IMG/VR virus record: IMGVR_UViG_3300005528_000262
Coordinates: 1 to 20,243 of that record
DNA length: 20,243 nt
Strand: one strand, 5' to 3'
Origin: a virus
Shown piece after piece: positions 7,346-13,595 of the stretch; position 1 is the first letter of the stretch, and each line of letters begins with the position of its first letter. Under the pieces are notes generated by a model that worked only from the letters and a program-made list of their open reading frames with translations, did no database searches and was not told where the DNA came from. The position numbers and the translations under genes are program-made.

Positions 7346-8811
7346 TATTTAGCCTCCAGTTGGGCAACACGGGCGCGGAGGGATTGAATTTCAGCGATCA
7401 GCAGCGGCACCAGCGAGGAAACATCCATTTGCTGATACTTTGGCGTACCGTCGTCGTTTACTGCATCCTTCTCGCCGGTTACAGCATACGGGGTGACTGC
7501 TTGCGCTTCGTGGGCAATCAGCATCGGGCGCTCGACCGTTGCACCCTTCATCTTGCCGTTGTAGACCTTCAGCGCGTCAATCGTTGCACCGGAATTAGCT
7601 ACCGGGCCGGTGACATCCTTGGCTCGGTAGTCGGAAGTTGTGTTGTAAGCAGTTAAACCACCGGCTCGGTTGTAGGTAATACTGCCGCGAGTTGTAAACG
7701 AGGCTTCTGTGCCAAAGGCTATAAAACAATTATCATTACTTGTCGCTTTGTTATGTATAGAAATGCCAAAATAATCATAGCTAGGAAGCGCAATATTTAC
7801 GGCATTTGTGGCTGATGCTGCGTCAATCGTACATTTTGCACCACTGTCAGTTTGAGTCCCAACCAACAAATTCCCACCGGGTGTGATACGGGCGCGTTCG
7901 GCCAAAGTGCCGGAAGTATTTCTAGTGGCAAACAACATCTCGCCAGTATTGGTTGTCAGGCCATCGTTTTGCACTTGAATGTATGCGTTTTCGCTGTTGC
8001 CGTTGGCGGTAGCCCAAAAACTTAATCTACGCTGCGATGCAGTGTCGGCAACAAGAGAGAAAGTGCCGCCACGAGAAACCACCTTACCAAAGGTGCTGGG
8101 ACTAGTTTCCCCCACCCCCAAATTCCCACTAGCATCCAGCGTCATTGCTTGGGTGAAGGAGATCGCGTCGCCTGCGGTGCCGGAGGCTGCTGTGAGCCAA
8201 ACATGGCTCCCGCTGGCTTGTGCATAGCCCACCGCAGAGGCAGATGTTCGGTAAACCCAATTAGTGTTAAAGTTCCCGTAAGCCGTTTGTCTGGCATTCG
8301 TATAAAAGCCGGACTGATCTGTCCCTAATAGCGTGGATAAACTCCACCCGCTGCCTTGCATCGACTGTCCGTTACCCCAAGCACTAGGCGTCACCCCCAG
8401 ACCGAGGTTGCCGGAGGAGTCGAGGGTGGCTGAAATACCATTACCAGTAATGAATTTCATGGCGTTTGATTCGCCACGAAGACGGACATGACCGTTTGTA
8501 GTTCCGGAATCAGTTAGAAAAATATCAGCAGTTGATCCTGAATTATTCAAGCGAATAACAGAACCAGAAACATCCAACTTATACGCAGGCGCATTCGTCC
8601 CAATCCCAACATCGCCCGCCGAAGTCACCACAAACGGGCTGCTGTCGGGGTTAGCTGCATCTTCCACCAGAATGGAATCGCCAGTACCCGTCTGCGTGAT
8701 CCTGAGTGCTGGAGTGGTGGCGTTCACCACCATGACATAGCTGTCGCCTGCTTGTGCGGCTTGGATCTGCGGGACTGCTGTGTTGAGAAGAAGTGCTTCG
8801 TAAACAGCCAT
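7345..8811 (-). CDS. tail fibre with C-terminal S74 self-cleaving chaperone domain (488 aa)
   Basis: The start MAVYEALLLNTAVPQIQAAQ has a well-spaced SD (GAGGT at 8817-8821). The shaft has recurring 'D-x-SGNLGLG' units near residues 65-72, 131-140, 227-234 and 312-318, typical of trimeric fibres. The C-terminus is an intramolecular chaperone: TTSDYRAKDV (S393, D394, R396, K398), then HEAQAVTPYAVTGEKDAV, and a coiled-coil end (LVPLLIAEIQSLRARVAQLE). In the S74/endosialidase-chaperone family the Ser-Lys pair drives self-cleavage at that Ser after trimerisation. By analogy the mature fibre is residues 1-392 and 96 residues are released. Two AT-rich patches (about 7720-7800, 8510-8590) suggest shaft-module exchange. 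The receptor is unknown. Confidence 0.9.
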   Translation of the reverse strand: MAVYEALLLNTAVPQIQAAQAGDSYVMVVNATTPALRITQTGTGDSILVEDAANPDSSPFVVTSAGDVGIGTNAPAYKLDVSGSVIRLNNSGSTADIFLTDSGTTNGHVRLRGESNAMKFITGNGISATLDSSGNLGLGVTPSAWGNGQSMQGSGWSLSTLLGTDQSGFYTNARQTAYGNFNTNWVYRTSASAVGYAQASGSHVWLTAASGTAGDAISFTQAMTLDASGNLGVGETSPSTFGKVVSRGGTFSLVADTASQRRLSFWATANGNSENAYIQVQNDGLTTNTGEMLFATRNTSGTLAERARITPGGNLLVGTQTDSGAKCTIDAASATNAVNIALPSYDYFGISIHNKATSNDNCFIAFGTEASFTTRGSITYNRAGGLTAYNTTSDYRAKDVTGPVANSGATIDALKVYNGKMKGATVERPMLIAHEAQAVTPYAVTGEKDAVNDDGTPKYQQMDVSSLVPLLIAEIQSLRARVAQLEAK

Positions 8812-8819
8812 GATTTACC

Positions 8820-9023
8820 TCAAATTGGGTAGTATTCTGTTCCGTCACTCGTCTTGACGGATGATGCAACCGTGTAGTCAACCCCTGACCCATCCCTAAC
8901 AGGCAGGCCAATCGTGTAATCCGTCCCTGCACTATCTTTCACAATGAACGGAGCGCCAGGGACAGGCACATAACCACCGAGTGATCGGAGGTTAGGCAGC
9001 TTCAGGTTAAGACCGAGCAACAT
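8820..9023 (-). CDS. small tail protein with three repeated VxDxxGxxY hairpin units (67 aa)
   Basis: The start MLLGLNLKLPNLRSLGG overlaps the preceding stop by one base (TAATG); the stop TGA is part of the next gene's SD. From residue 28 the chain consists of three units about 14 residues apart: VKDSAGTDYTI, VRDGSGVDYTV and VKTSDGTEYYPI. Each looks like a two-stranded hairpin with a D/S-G turn. The N-terminal 25 residues are hydrophobic with prolines and could anchor the protein. A similar unit occurs in the gene at 9276-9578. It lies between the spike-base-like gene and the S74 fibre, so a connector role at the fibre base is plausible. I do not recognise a named family. Confidence 0.62.
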   Translation of the reverse strand: MLLGLNLKLPNLRSLGGYVPVPGAPFIVKDSAGTDYTIGLPVRDGSGVDYTVASSVKTSDGTEYYPI

Positions 9024-9274
9024 TACAGCAGTCCAACAATGTTGCTGGCAGTCGTGTTGGTTGACCAGACCCGTCGAGCCATCACCGGCAGGATGACGCC
9101 AGCAGGGACGTTGTAGAAGATCACGCTTCCACCGCCGGTGTCGTTGATCCGCACGTTACCCGACCCGCCGATGTAGAGCGCACGAACTGGCGCAACCAGA
9201 TCAGAGTCGGCAGGAGTGATAGCAATGCAGTTGACTGCACAACTATCGGGCGTCGTTGAGAATGGTGCAGCCAT
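9023..9274 (-). CDS. spike-base protein, RcGTA Rcc01079-like (83 aa)
   Basis: The sequence contains ITPADSDLVAPVRALYIGGS, then GNVRINDTGGGSVIFYNVPA, and ends near VMARRVWSTNTTASNIVGLL. The order 'RALYIGG-GNVR...V.F.NVPAG..LPV..RRV..T.TTA..IV.L' is the signature of a small beta protein found in phages and gene transfer agents, known as the spike base in the Rhodobacter GTA particle. The usual size is about 80-110 residues, so this is full length. The ATG at 9274 has a good SD (AGAGGT about five bases upstream). It sits among fibre and small tail genes, consistent with anchoring a fibre or spike. Identification is from memory of the family pattern. Confidence 0.75.
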   Translation of the reverse strand: MAAPFSTTPDSCAVNCIAITPADSDLVAPVRALYIGGSGNVRINDTGGGSVIFYNVPAGVILPVMARRVWSTNTTASNIVGLL

Positions 9275-9275
9275 G

Positions 9276-9578
9276 TTAGACCTCTACCCACGAACTGGAT
9301 GATGTTGAAGAATCTTGCCACAAGTTAGTGACCGGAACAAACGTCGTGCCGCTGCTGTCTTTGACTTCTCGCGGCACCACAAACTGAACAGCAGAACTCG
9401 ATAAAACAATCAGCGAAGCCTGATACTGCACCCCGTTACTAGCCCTGACCAGAAAACTCGATTCTGTCGGGTCAATACGAGTCCAAACATTACTATCGCC
9501 TCGTATCTCTTGCCAGATCCCACCGCTCGTCGGCAGAGAACTGAACGGTACTTCAGAGAGCGCCGCAATCCCGAACAT
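9276..9578 (-). CDS. small tail-associated hypothetical protein (100 aa)
   Basis: It begins MFGIAALSEVPFSSLPTSGG and overlaps the fibre stop by one base (TGATG). The middle has strand-like segments (VWTRIDPTESSFLVRASNGV). The second half holds VVPREVKDSSGTTFVPVTNL, whose VKDSSGTTF unit matches the repeats in the 67-residue protein at 8820-9023. The C-terminus is Ser-rich (DSSTSSSSWVEV). There is no signal peptide or membrane segment. Small proteins opening with 'FG..A.S..PFS.LP' are frequent near phage neck and tail genes, but I cannot assign a named family. It may be a minor tail or fibre-attachment component. Confidence 0.62.
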   Translation of the reverse strand: MFGIAALSEVPFSSLPTSGGIWQEIRGDSNVWTRIDPTESSFLVRASNGVQYQASLIVLSSSAVQFVVPREVKDSSGTTFVPVTNLWQDSSTSSSSWVEV

Positions 9579-11020
9579 CAGAAGCCCACTTCAGTGGCAA
9601 AAATTCTCGCCACCCATCGAATCGTCTTGCTTGCTTGCCCCGTCACAGTGATGACCAATCCACCGTTTGTCGTGTCAGCAGACAGCGCCATCAGCCATGT
9701 CGATGCACCAGTGCTTTTCTCATAGTTCTGATAACCAGGACTCTTAAGAACTGTTGATGCAGCATTGGCACCGCGAACGATCAGCCCGTTGATAACATTG
9801 ACCGTTATGTAATCCGTTTGATCCCAGCCAATCAGATCAATGTACAACAAGGCAGCAGAGTTGTTTTGCAGGATCAGTTGATTCGTTGCCCCAGCAGCAC
9901 TGCTATTGCTACGCAACTTTGTCGCAGTGGCATTCGTGGTCTGCACCCCGACAATCAAACATCCAGACTGCTGCACCCCTGCCTTTGCTTCAATTGGGGT
10001 ATCACTAGCAGGAGTGACTAGATAGCCAATAATCCCTCGAGTAGTGCCGTAAACACCACCGACCACAGCAGACACATTCCCTGACGCTACGTTGTCTGAG
10101 CCTCCGGCAACAAACGAGTAATCCCCAGACGCAGTATTTGCGCCACCGCTGGCAACATAAGCGATGCCACCGCTAGCAATGTTATTTAACCCTGATCCAA
10201 CACCAGACCACAGCCCAGAAGCGGTATTGCTGATCCCACCACCAACGGACGAATACCCACCAGACGCGACGTTTTCCCGGCCCCCGCCAACCATTGCGTA
10301 ATCTGCGCTGGCTACATTCAACCGGCCTCCCGCAACACCGCTAGAGATGTTGTTCGCTTGGTTATCTATGCCGCCGCCAATAAACGAACTGTTGCCTGTT
10401 GCAAAGTTTCCCTGCCCCCCTGCAACAGCACTGTATGAAGCGGAAGCCTTGTTGTCATACCCGCCAGCAAGAAAGGAGTAGTCGCCGCTTGCAACATTTG
10501 CAGCATTGAGCCTAAAACTAACTAAGTCAACAGCATATTGACCACGCTTATTACCACCAGCAGCCGTACCTGTCGGAACCTGTGCAAGCAGCGCACCAGC
10601 ACCTTTTTTTACTAACGCAAGGTCGCCGTTAGTCGTGGTTACAGCAGACGTAAGACTTGCGACGTTTACCGTGGCATTAGGCGAGGCACTACTGATCGCA
10701 CCCGTCACCGGCAGACTGTCAGTGCTTACCGACTTGCCAGCAGGGTAGGTGCAGAACACATCCTTAACGCCAGACCCAAACCCAACGAGACTTCCGTTGT
10801 TGCTGCTTGCAAGAACGGTATCTCGAGTGAGCGATCCGGCTCCGACCGTACCAATACCGACTTCCCAGTCAGCAGTCGCTTGGATGCAGTAATAGGTTGT
10901 GTTTCCGATCCCGATAGACGAGAAACCTTGATACCCCTGCACAGCACCCAGCAGGGAAATCGTCCCTGTTCCTTGGGTGGTGGTCGTCTCTTTGACGCGA
11001 TCTTTCAGTACGAGCGCCAT
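9578..11020 (-). CDS. tail fibre / adhesin with YadA-head-like repeats (480 aa)
   Basis: The N-terminus MALVLKDRVKETTTTQGTGT, then FSSIGIGNTTYYCIQATADWEV (about residues 1-75), is a module shared by many phage fibres and probably binds the tail. Residues 177-326 are ten consecutive 15-residue units of the form ASGDYSFVAGGSDNV, matching the left-handed beta-roll head repeat of YadA/Hep_Hag trimeric adhesins. The last 125 residues are a beta-rich terminal domain with LIGWDQTDYITVNVINGLIV and ADTTNGGLVITVTGQASKTI. The start overlaps the adaptor stop by one base. The repeats suggest a trimeric rod; the C-terminal domain may bind the receptor. An A7 run at 10604-10610 lies just before the repeats. 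Confidence 0.85.
   Translation of the reverse strand: MALVLKDRVKETTTTQGTGTISLLGAVQGYQGFSSIGIGNTTYYCIQATADWEVGIGTVGAGSLTRDTVLASSNNGSLVGFGSGVKDVFCTYPAGKSVSTDSLPVTGAISSASPNATVNVASLTSAVTTTNGDLALVKKGAGALLAQVPTGTAAGGNKRGQYAVDLVSFRLNAANVASGDYSFLAGGYDNKASASYSAVAGGQGNFATGNSSFIGGGIDNQANNISSGVAGGRLNVASADYAMVGGGRENVASGGYSSVGGGISNTASGLWSGVGSGLNNIASGGIAYVASGGANTASGDYSFVAGGSDNVASGNVSAVVGGVYGTTRGIIGYLVTPASDTPIEAKAGVQQSGCLIVGVQTTNATATKLRSNSSAAGATNQLILQNNSAALLYIDLIGWDQTDYITVNVINGLIVRGANAASTVLKSPGYQNYEKSTGASTWLMALSADTTNGGLVITVTGQASKTIRWVARIFATEVGF
10043..10492 (-). repeat. ten tandem 45-bp (15-aa) YadA-head-like repeats in the fibre gene
   Basis: These are residues 177-326 of the 480-residue fibre, exactly 150 residues. 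The consensus is about A-S-G-x-Y-S-x-V-x-G-G-x-x-N-x. Units include ASADYAMVGGGRENV, ASGGYSSVGGGISNT and ASGDYSFVAGGSDNV. The DNA copies have diverged while the protein period stays at 15 without indels. This indicates selection on the beta-roll rather than recent DNA amplification. Confidence 0.88.
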
Positions 11021-11637
11021 TATCGACTCACTCGCATTGTCAACGGTGATGCACTGAACTCAGCATCATCATCCGACTTCGTAAGACTGTTGATGCCACG
11101 CTGGTACAACGTCGCCCAGGTCTGCAATCGAGCGTCGTTCATGAGATACGGTTCAGCCTCGCCCAGCGAGCCATACAGCAAACAATCCATCGCGTTGGCA
11201 GTCCAGACGTTCGTCGTCTGCGTGCTCGAGAGGAAGGGTGGCGAGGCGTAATACAGCATATACAGCGTATACGCAGTGTCAGGGTAGGGTGCGAACTTGA
11301 ACTCGTCTGCCAGGATCGTGTAGCGAGTTGGCTTGCCAGAGTACGTAGACTGAGCGTTGCTCGTAAACAATGACGGAGTGAGGTAGATCACCGGCTGAAG
11401 CGGGTCTCCGTCGATGTACAAGTCACGCATCTGAAGGAAGTCTGACGGTAGCTGCACCGTCGCATCACCGCTCGTGGTCAAGGTGGTGACGTTCTTCAGC
11501 ATCTGACGGATGCGAAGTTCTCGACGTAAGCGAATCTCTGCCAGCCGAATGAAGTCAGGGATCTGGCTACTTAGATCGCTTCTTGCGAGATAGTTTGCGA
11601 TTGCGGTTTGCAGATCGCTGTAGGTCGTTAGGGCCAT
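11020..11637 (-). CDS. head-tail adaptor protein, SU10-type (205 aa)
   Basis: It begins MALTTYSDLQTAIANYLAR, followed by IPDFIRLAEIRLRRELRIRQ. The DLQ..IA.YL...DL...IPDFI..AE..l.R.LR pattern is characteristic of the adaptor (gp6/gp4-like) found in podoviruses with SU10-like heads. The later part contains DFLQMRDLYIDG, KPTRYTILADEFKFAPYPDT and YTLYMLYYASPPFL, also usual for the family. The adaptor forms a dodecameric ring under the portal, and the nozzle then docks on it. The first 71 bases overlap the 3' end of the glycosyltransferase in another frame; the strongly family-like N-terminus supports this start. Confidence 0.85.
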   Translation of the reverse strand: MALTTYSDLQTAIANYLARSDLSSQIPDFIRLAEIRLRRELRIRQMLKNVTTLTTSGDATVQLPSDFLQMRDLYIDGDPLQPVIYLTPSLFTSNAQSTYSGKPTRYTILADEFKFAPYPDTAYTLYMLYYASPPFLSSTQTTNVWTANAMDCLLYGSLGEAEPYLMNDARLQTWATLYQRGINSLTKSDDDAEFSASPLTMRVSR

Positions 11638-12286
11638 GCTTTACGTCGTCCCATCCGAATGTCTTGACTCCGATATGCCCGATGTGCATCGACAATTCGT
11701 GGTCTACCCAGACAGGAATGTCGTTTTCCATGCAGCGGACACAGAAAGTGACGTCCTCCCCAATTACGTTCCCATGATCCGTCCAGATGATGTCAAACCA
11801 AGGACGGGGAACCTTCTCAAACACTTCTCTATTGACAAGGGTACACGCAAAACCGACCGCTGTCACCTGCTCAATTCCCTGCTTACCACGTGACTCAACC
11901 TTGTGCCACACCTGATACGGTTCGCCTTCAGGCTTGCCGTTCAGCATCTCCCGCTCAATCTTAAGATTCAGCGCGGTAGGAAGAATCGGCTCTCTCCTGG
12001 TCGTGGCATTAGTCCCGATCATCGACACTTGTCTTGACTGAAGAATCTCCAGCGCGTTAGCAGGAAACCGTTGATCCGAGTCAATCCACAACGTCTGATC
12101 TGCACCCCACTCCAGAGCCTCCGATGCCAGCTTCTCCCTTTGCGTGAAGATCAGCGTCCCAGGCATCTGCAACAACTGGATGTCGTTTACTCCACGCTTG
12201 GACTCGTAAGCACACAGCCTAGCAAGGTCGAAACAGAATCCAGACATCACCTCGTCCCGGCATGGGACACAGATTGCAACTTTCAA
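11567..12286 (-). CDS. GT-A fold glycosyltransferase-like protein (239 aa)
   Basis: The N-terminus MKVAICVPCRDEVMSGF is a typical nucleotide-sugar-binding first strand. LWIDSDQRFP supplies a DxD-like metal/nucleotide site (D69, D71), GEDVTFCVRC (residues 176-185) provides the late acidic pair, and HIGHIG (201-206) resembles the metal-binding His near the end of GT-A enzymes. The set fits a small phage family-2-like glycosyltransferase. The acceptor may be virion protein, DNA or host surface polysaccharide, none of which the sequence shows. It overlaps the upstream stop by four bases (ATGA). The last ~23 residues are basic (NRNRKLSRKKRSK) and are encoded inside the overlap with the adaptor gene. 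Confidence 0.8.
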   Translation of the reverse strand: MKVAICVPCRDEVMSGFCFDLARLCAYESKRGVNDIQLLQMPGTLIFTQREKLASEALEWGADQTLWIDSDQRFPANALEILQSRQVSMIGTNATTRREPILPTALNLKIEREMLNGKPEGEPYQVWHKVESRGKQGIEQVTAVGFACTLVNREVFEKVPRPWFDIIWTDHGNVIGEDVTFCVRCMENDIPVWVDHELSMHIGHIGVKTFGWDDVKHGPNDLQRSANRNRKLSRKKRSK

Positions 12287-12591
12287 ATATGCCCCGGATG
12301 AGTTCTAAAAAATCGGTTGTCAGGGTGGTTGAGAAAGGCTTTGAATGCCTTGTCATCAATAACTTTGAACCCTTTCAGGACACGCTTGCGATTTAAGTCG
12401 TCGATAACCGTCAGCGGCAGGGTCGCAACGTGCGTTGCAAATTCCTTGAACGTGCCATCAGAGTCGTTAAATTTACGCTTGTTGGCTTCAATGATATGAG
12501 AAACATCCTGTCTTGTTTCCAATATCACACCGTCGTCAGTTTCGTGAGCGACAGTAACAGAGCCTTCGTTTACTGAAAATAATTTTGGCAT
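12283..12591 (-). CDS. small conserved-looking phage protein after the capsid gene (102 aa)
   Basis: The protein reads MPKLFSVNEGSVTVAHETDD, with later segments ETRQDVSHIIEANKRKFND and NHPDNRFFRTHPGHI. It is mixed alpha/beta, charged, without membrane segment or enzyme motif. I have the impression that similar proteins ending in 'DNRFFRT.PG' follow capsid genes in related phages, but I cannot name a family. The chosen ATG at 12591 lies just after the U-tract of a strong terminator. Another in-frame ATG at 12609 would place the start inside the hairpin. Neither has a clear SD. GC is low, about 43% over the gene against about 55% next door. Its stop overlaps the glycosyltransferase start (ATGA). 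Confidence 0.72.
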   Translation of the reverse strand: MPKLFSVNEGSVTVAHETDDGVILETRQDVSHIIEANKRKFNDSDGTFKEFATHVATLPLTVIDDLNRKRVLKGFKVIDDKAFKAFLNHPDNRFFRTHPGHI

Positions 12592-12594
12592 ATT

Positions 12595-12625
12595 AAAAAG
12601 CGTCCCCATCCGAAGATAGGGACGC
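12595..12625 (-). terminator. strong intrinsic terminator after the major capsid gene (UUCG tetraloop)
   Basis: On the minus strand an 11-bp stem, GCGTCCCTATC paired with GATGGGGACGC (one G-U pair), closes an unusually stable UUCG tetraloop, followed at once by TTTTT. It begins 15 bases after the capsid stop codon. It should reduce transcription into the neck and tail genes, giving more capsid than tail mRNA, much as the terminator after T7 gene 10 does. It may also protect the capsid mRNA 3' end. No copy was seen elsewhere in the window. Confidence 0.9.
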
Positions 12626-12640
12626 CCACTCAGTTAAGAG

Positions 12641-13585
12641 TTACAGCGCGGGATTTAGATCCGCAACGATAGCCGAAGCAGCTTCGTTCCGCATCTCGAG
12701 CGTAAACTCGCAAAGCAACTGCGTCTTTTCCGAGTCGCCGGTCTTTGCCAGATCATTCGTCTGGAACGGACGAAGATACGACAGAGCCATATACTCAGGA
12801 TCAATCAGCAGCGCGTCACGGGTACGCATAAATCTATCAGGGACGATTGAAATTTGGCCGAAATCTCCCATATAAATTTCAGCCGCCCCGATAATCGTCG
12901 TCGGCTGGTCGCCAGGAGCCATGTAACGCTGGGCAGCGATACCGGCAAACGAGGAGACCTTCTGCTTCAGACCGGAACCAACAACCAGCATCGTCGGATT
13001 GCCACCCGAATCAAATACAGCAGCAATCTCGTCCTTCAGAAGCTGCTCGGTGAAAGTACGAGTTGCACCGTCCGAACGGGTCGAAACGCCGATAGTCGTC
13101 GGGTCAGTACCGGAAGTGCCTTTCGACGTATTGGTTTTCAGCCAGGACAAAATCGCGCCGAGTTTACGAGCAGACGATGACGAACCAGCATCGCGGCCTT
13201 GGTTGGCAGTGATGATGGTTTCCATGTCACGCTTAAGCTCAGACGAAGCGCGGGCAAGCTGGTATGCGCGTTCCGAACGGCGACCTGCCTTGTTAACTGC
13301 CTCGAGCGTGCCAGAAGTCTGTACAACCTTCTGAACGATCTGCGTGTAGTTACCAAGACGAACCGTCGGGCTGATCGTCGCGGAAACTCCATCGGCACCC
13401 TCGACTGCGGCATTCGCTGCGGTAGCGGCTGCAAGCGAATCAGTCTGCCATTCGTGAAACACAGCGGTCGCTTTAGTGCGAGCCAGAGTGCTCATGATCG
13501 GGGTTTCGGTCGGGCTGATGTCATAGATGACATCGATCAGGTCTTCTCTTTGGCCAATGGCCGTATGTGCGGTAAAGGTAGGCAT
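12641..13585 (-). CDS. major capsid protein, DUF5309 / SU10-like (314 aa)
   Basis: It begins MPTFTAHTAIGQREDLIDVI, then YDISPTETPIMSTLARTKA, followed by TVRLGNYTQIVQKVVQTSG and VNKAGRRSERAYQLARASSE. These are hallmarks of the HK97-fold capsid family annotated DUF5309 or SU10 major capsid. At 314 residues the length is normal. A strong SD (GAGGT at 13591-13595) overlaps the scaffold stop codon, consistent with high coupled translation. The later region has PTMLVVGSGLKQKVSSFAG and ALLIDPEYMALSYLRPF, also usual for the family. It lies directly after the scaffold gene and ahead of a strong terminator. Confidence 0.92.
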   Translation of the reverse strand: MPTFTAHTAIGQREDLIDVIYDISPTETPIMSTLARTKATAVFHEWQTDSLAAATAANAAVEGADGVSATISPTVRLGNYTQIVQKVVQTSGTLEAVNKAGRRSERAYQLARASSELKRDMETIITANQGRDAGSSSSARKLGAILSWLKTNTSKGTSGTDPTTIGVSTRSDGATRTFTEQLLKDEIAAVFDSGGNPTMLVVGSGLKQKVSSFAGIAAQRYMAPGDQPTTIIGAAEIYMGDFGQISIVPDRFMRTRDALLIDPEYMALSYLRPFQTNDLAKTGDSEKTQLLCEFTLEMRNEAASAIVADLNPAL

Positions 13586-13590
13586 GGTGA

Positions 13591-13595
13591 ACCTC
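13591..13595 (-). promoter_or_regulatory. Shine-Dalgarno site of the capsid gene (GAGGT)
   Basis: The minus strand reads TGAGGTTCACCATG, where the TGA is the scaffold stop. The stop codon is part of the ribosome site, so ribosomes ending scaffold synthesis can start capsid synthesis. Confidence 0.7.

Noticed and set aside
10043-10492. CRISPR-like or satellite array
   Set aside because: The period is 45 bases with diverged copies, in frame, and translates to a known adhesin-type repeat.
12592-12609. Start of the post-capsid gene at 12609
   Set aside because: The codon is inside the terminator stem and has no convincing Shine-Dalgarno site; kept only as an alternative.
13138-13434. Alternative-frame minus-strand protein inside the capsid gene
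   Set aside because: It is Arg/Leu/Ser rich, shadowing the very convincing capsid frame, with no start context.
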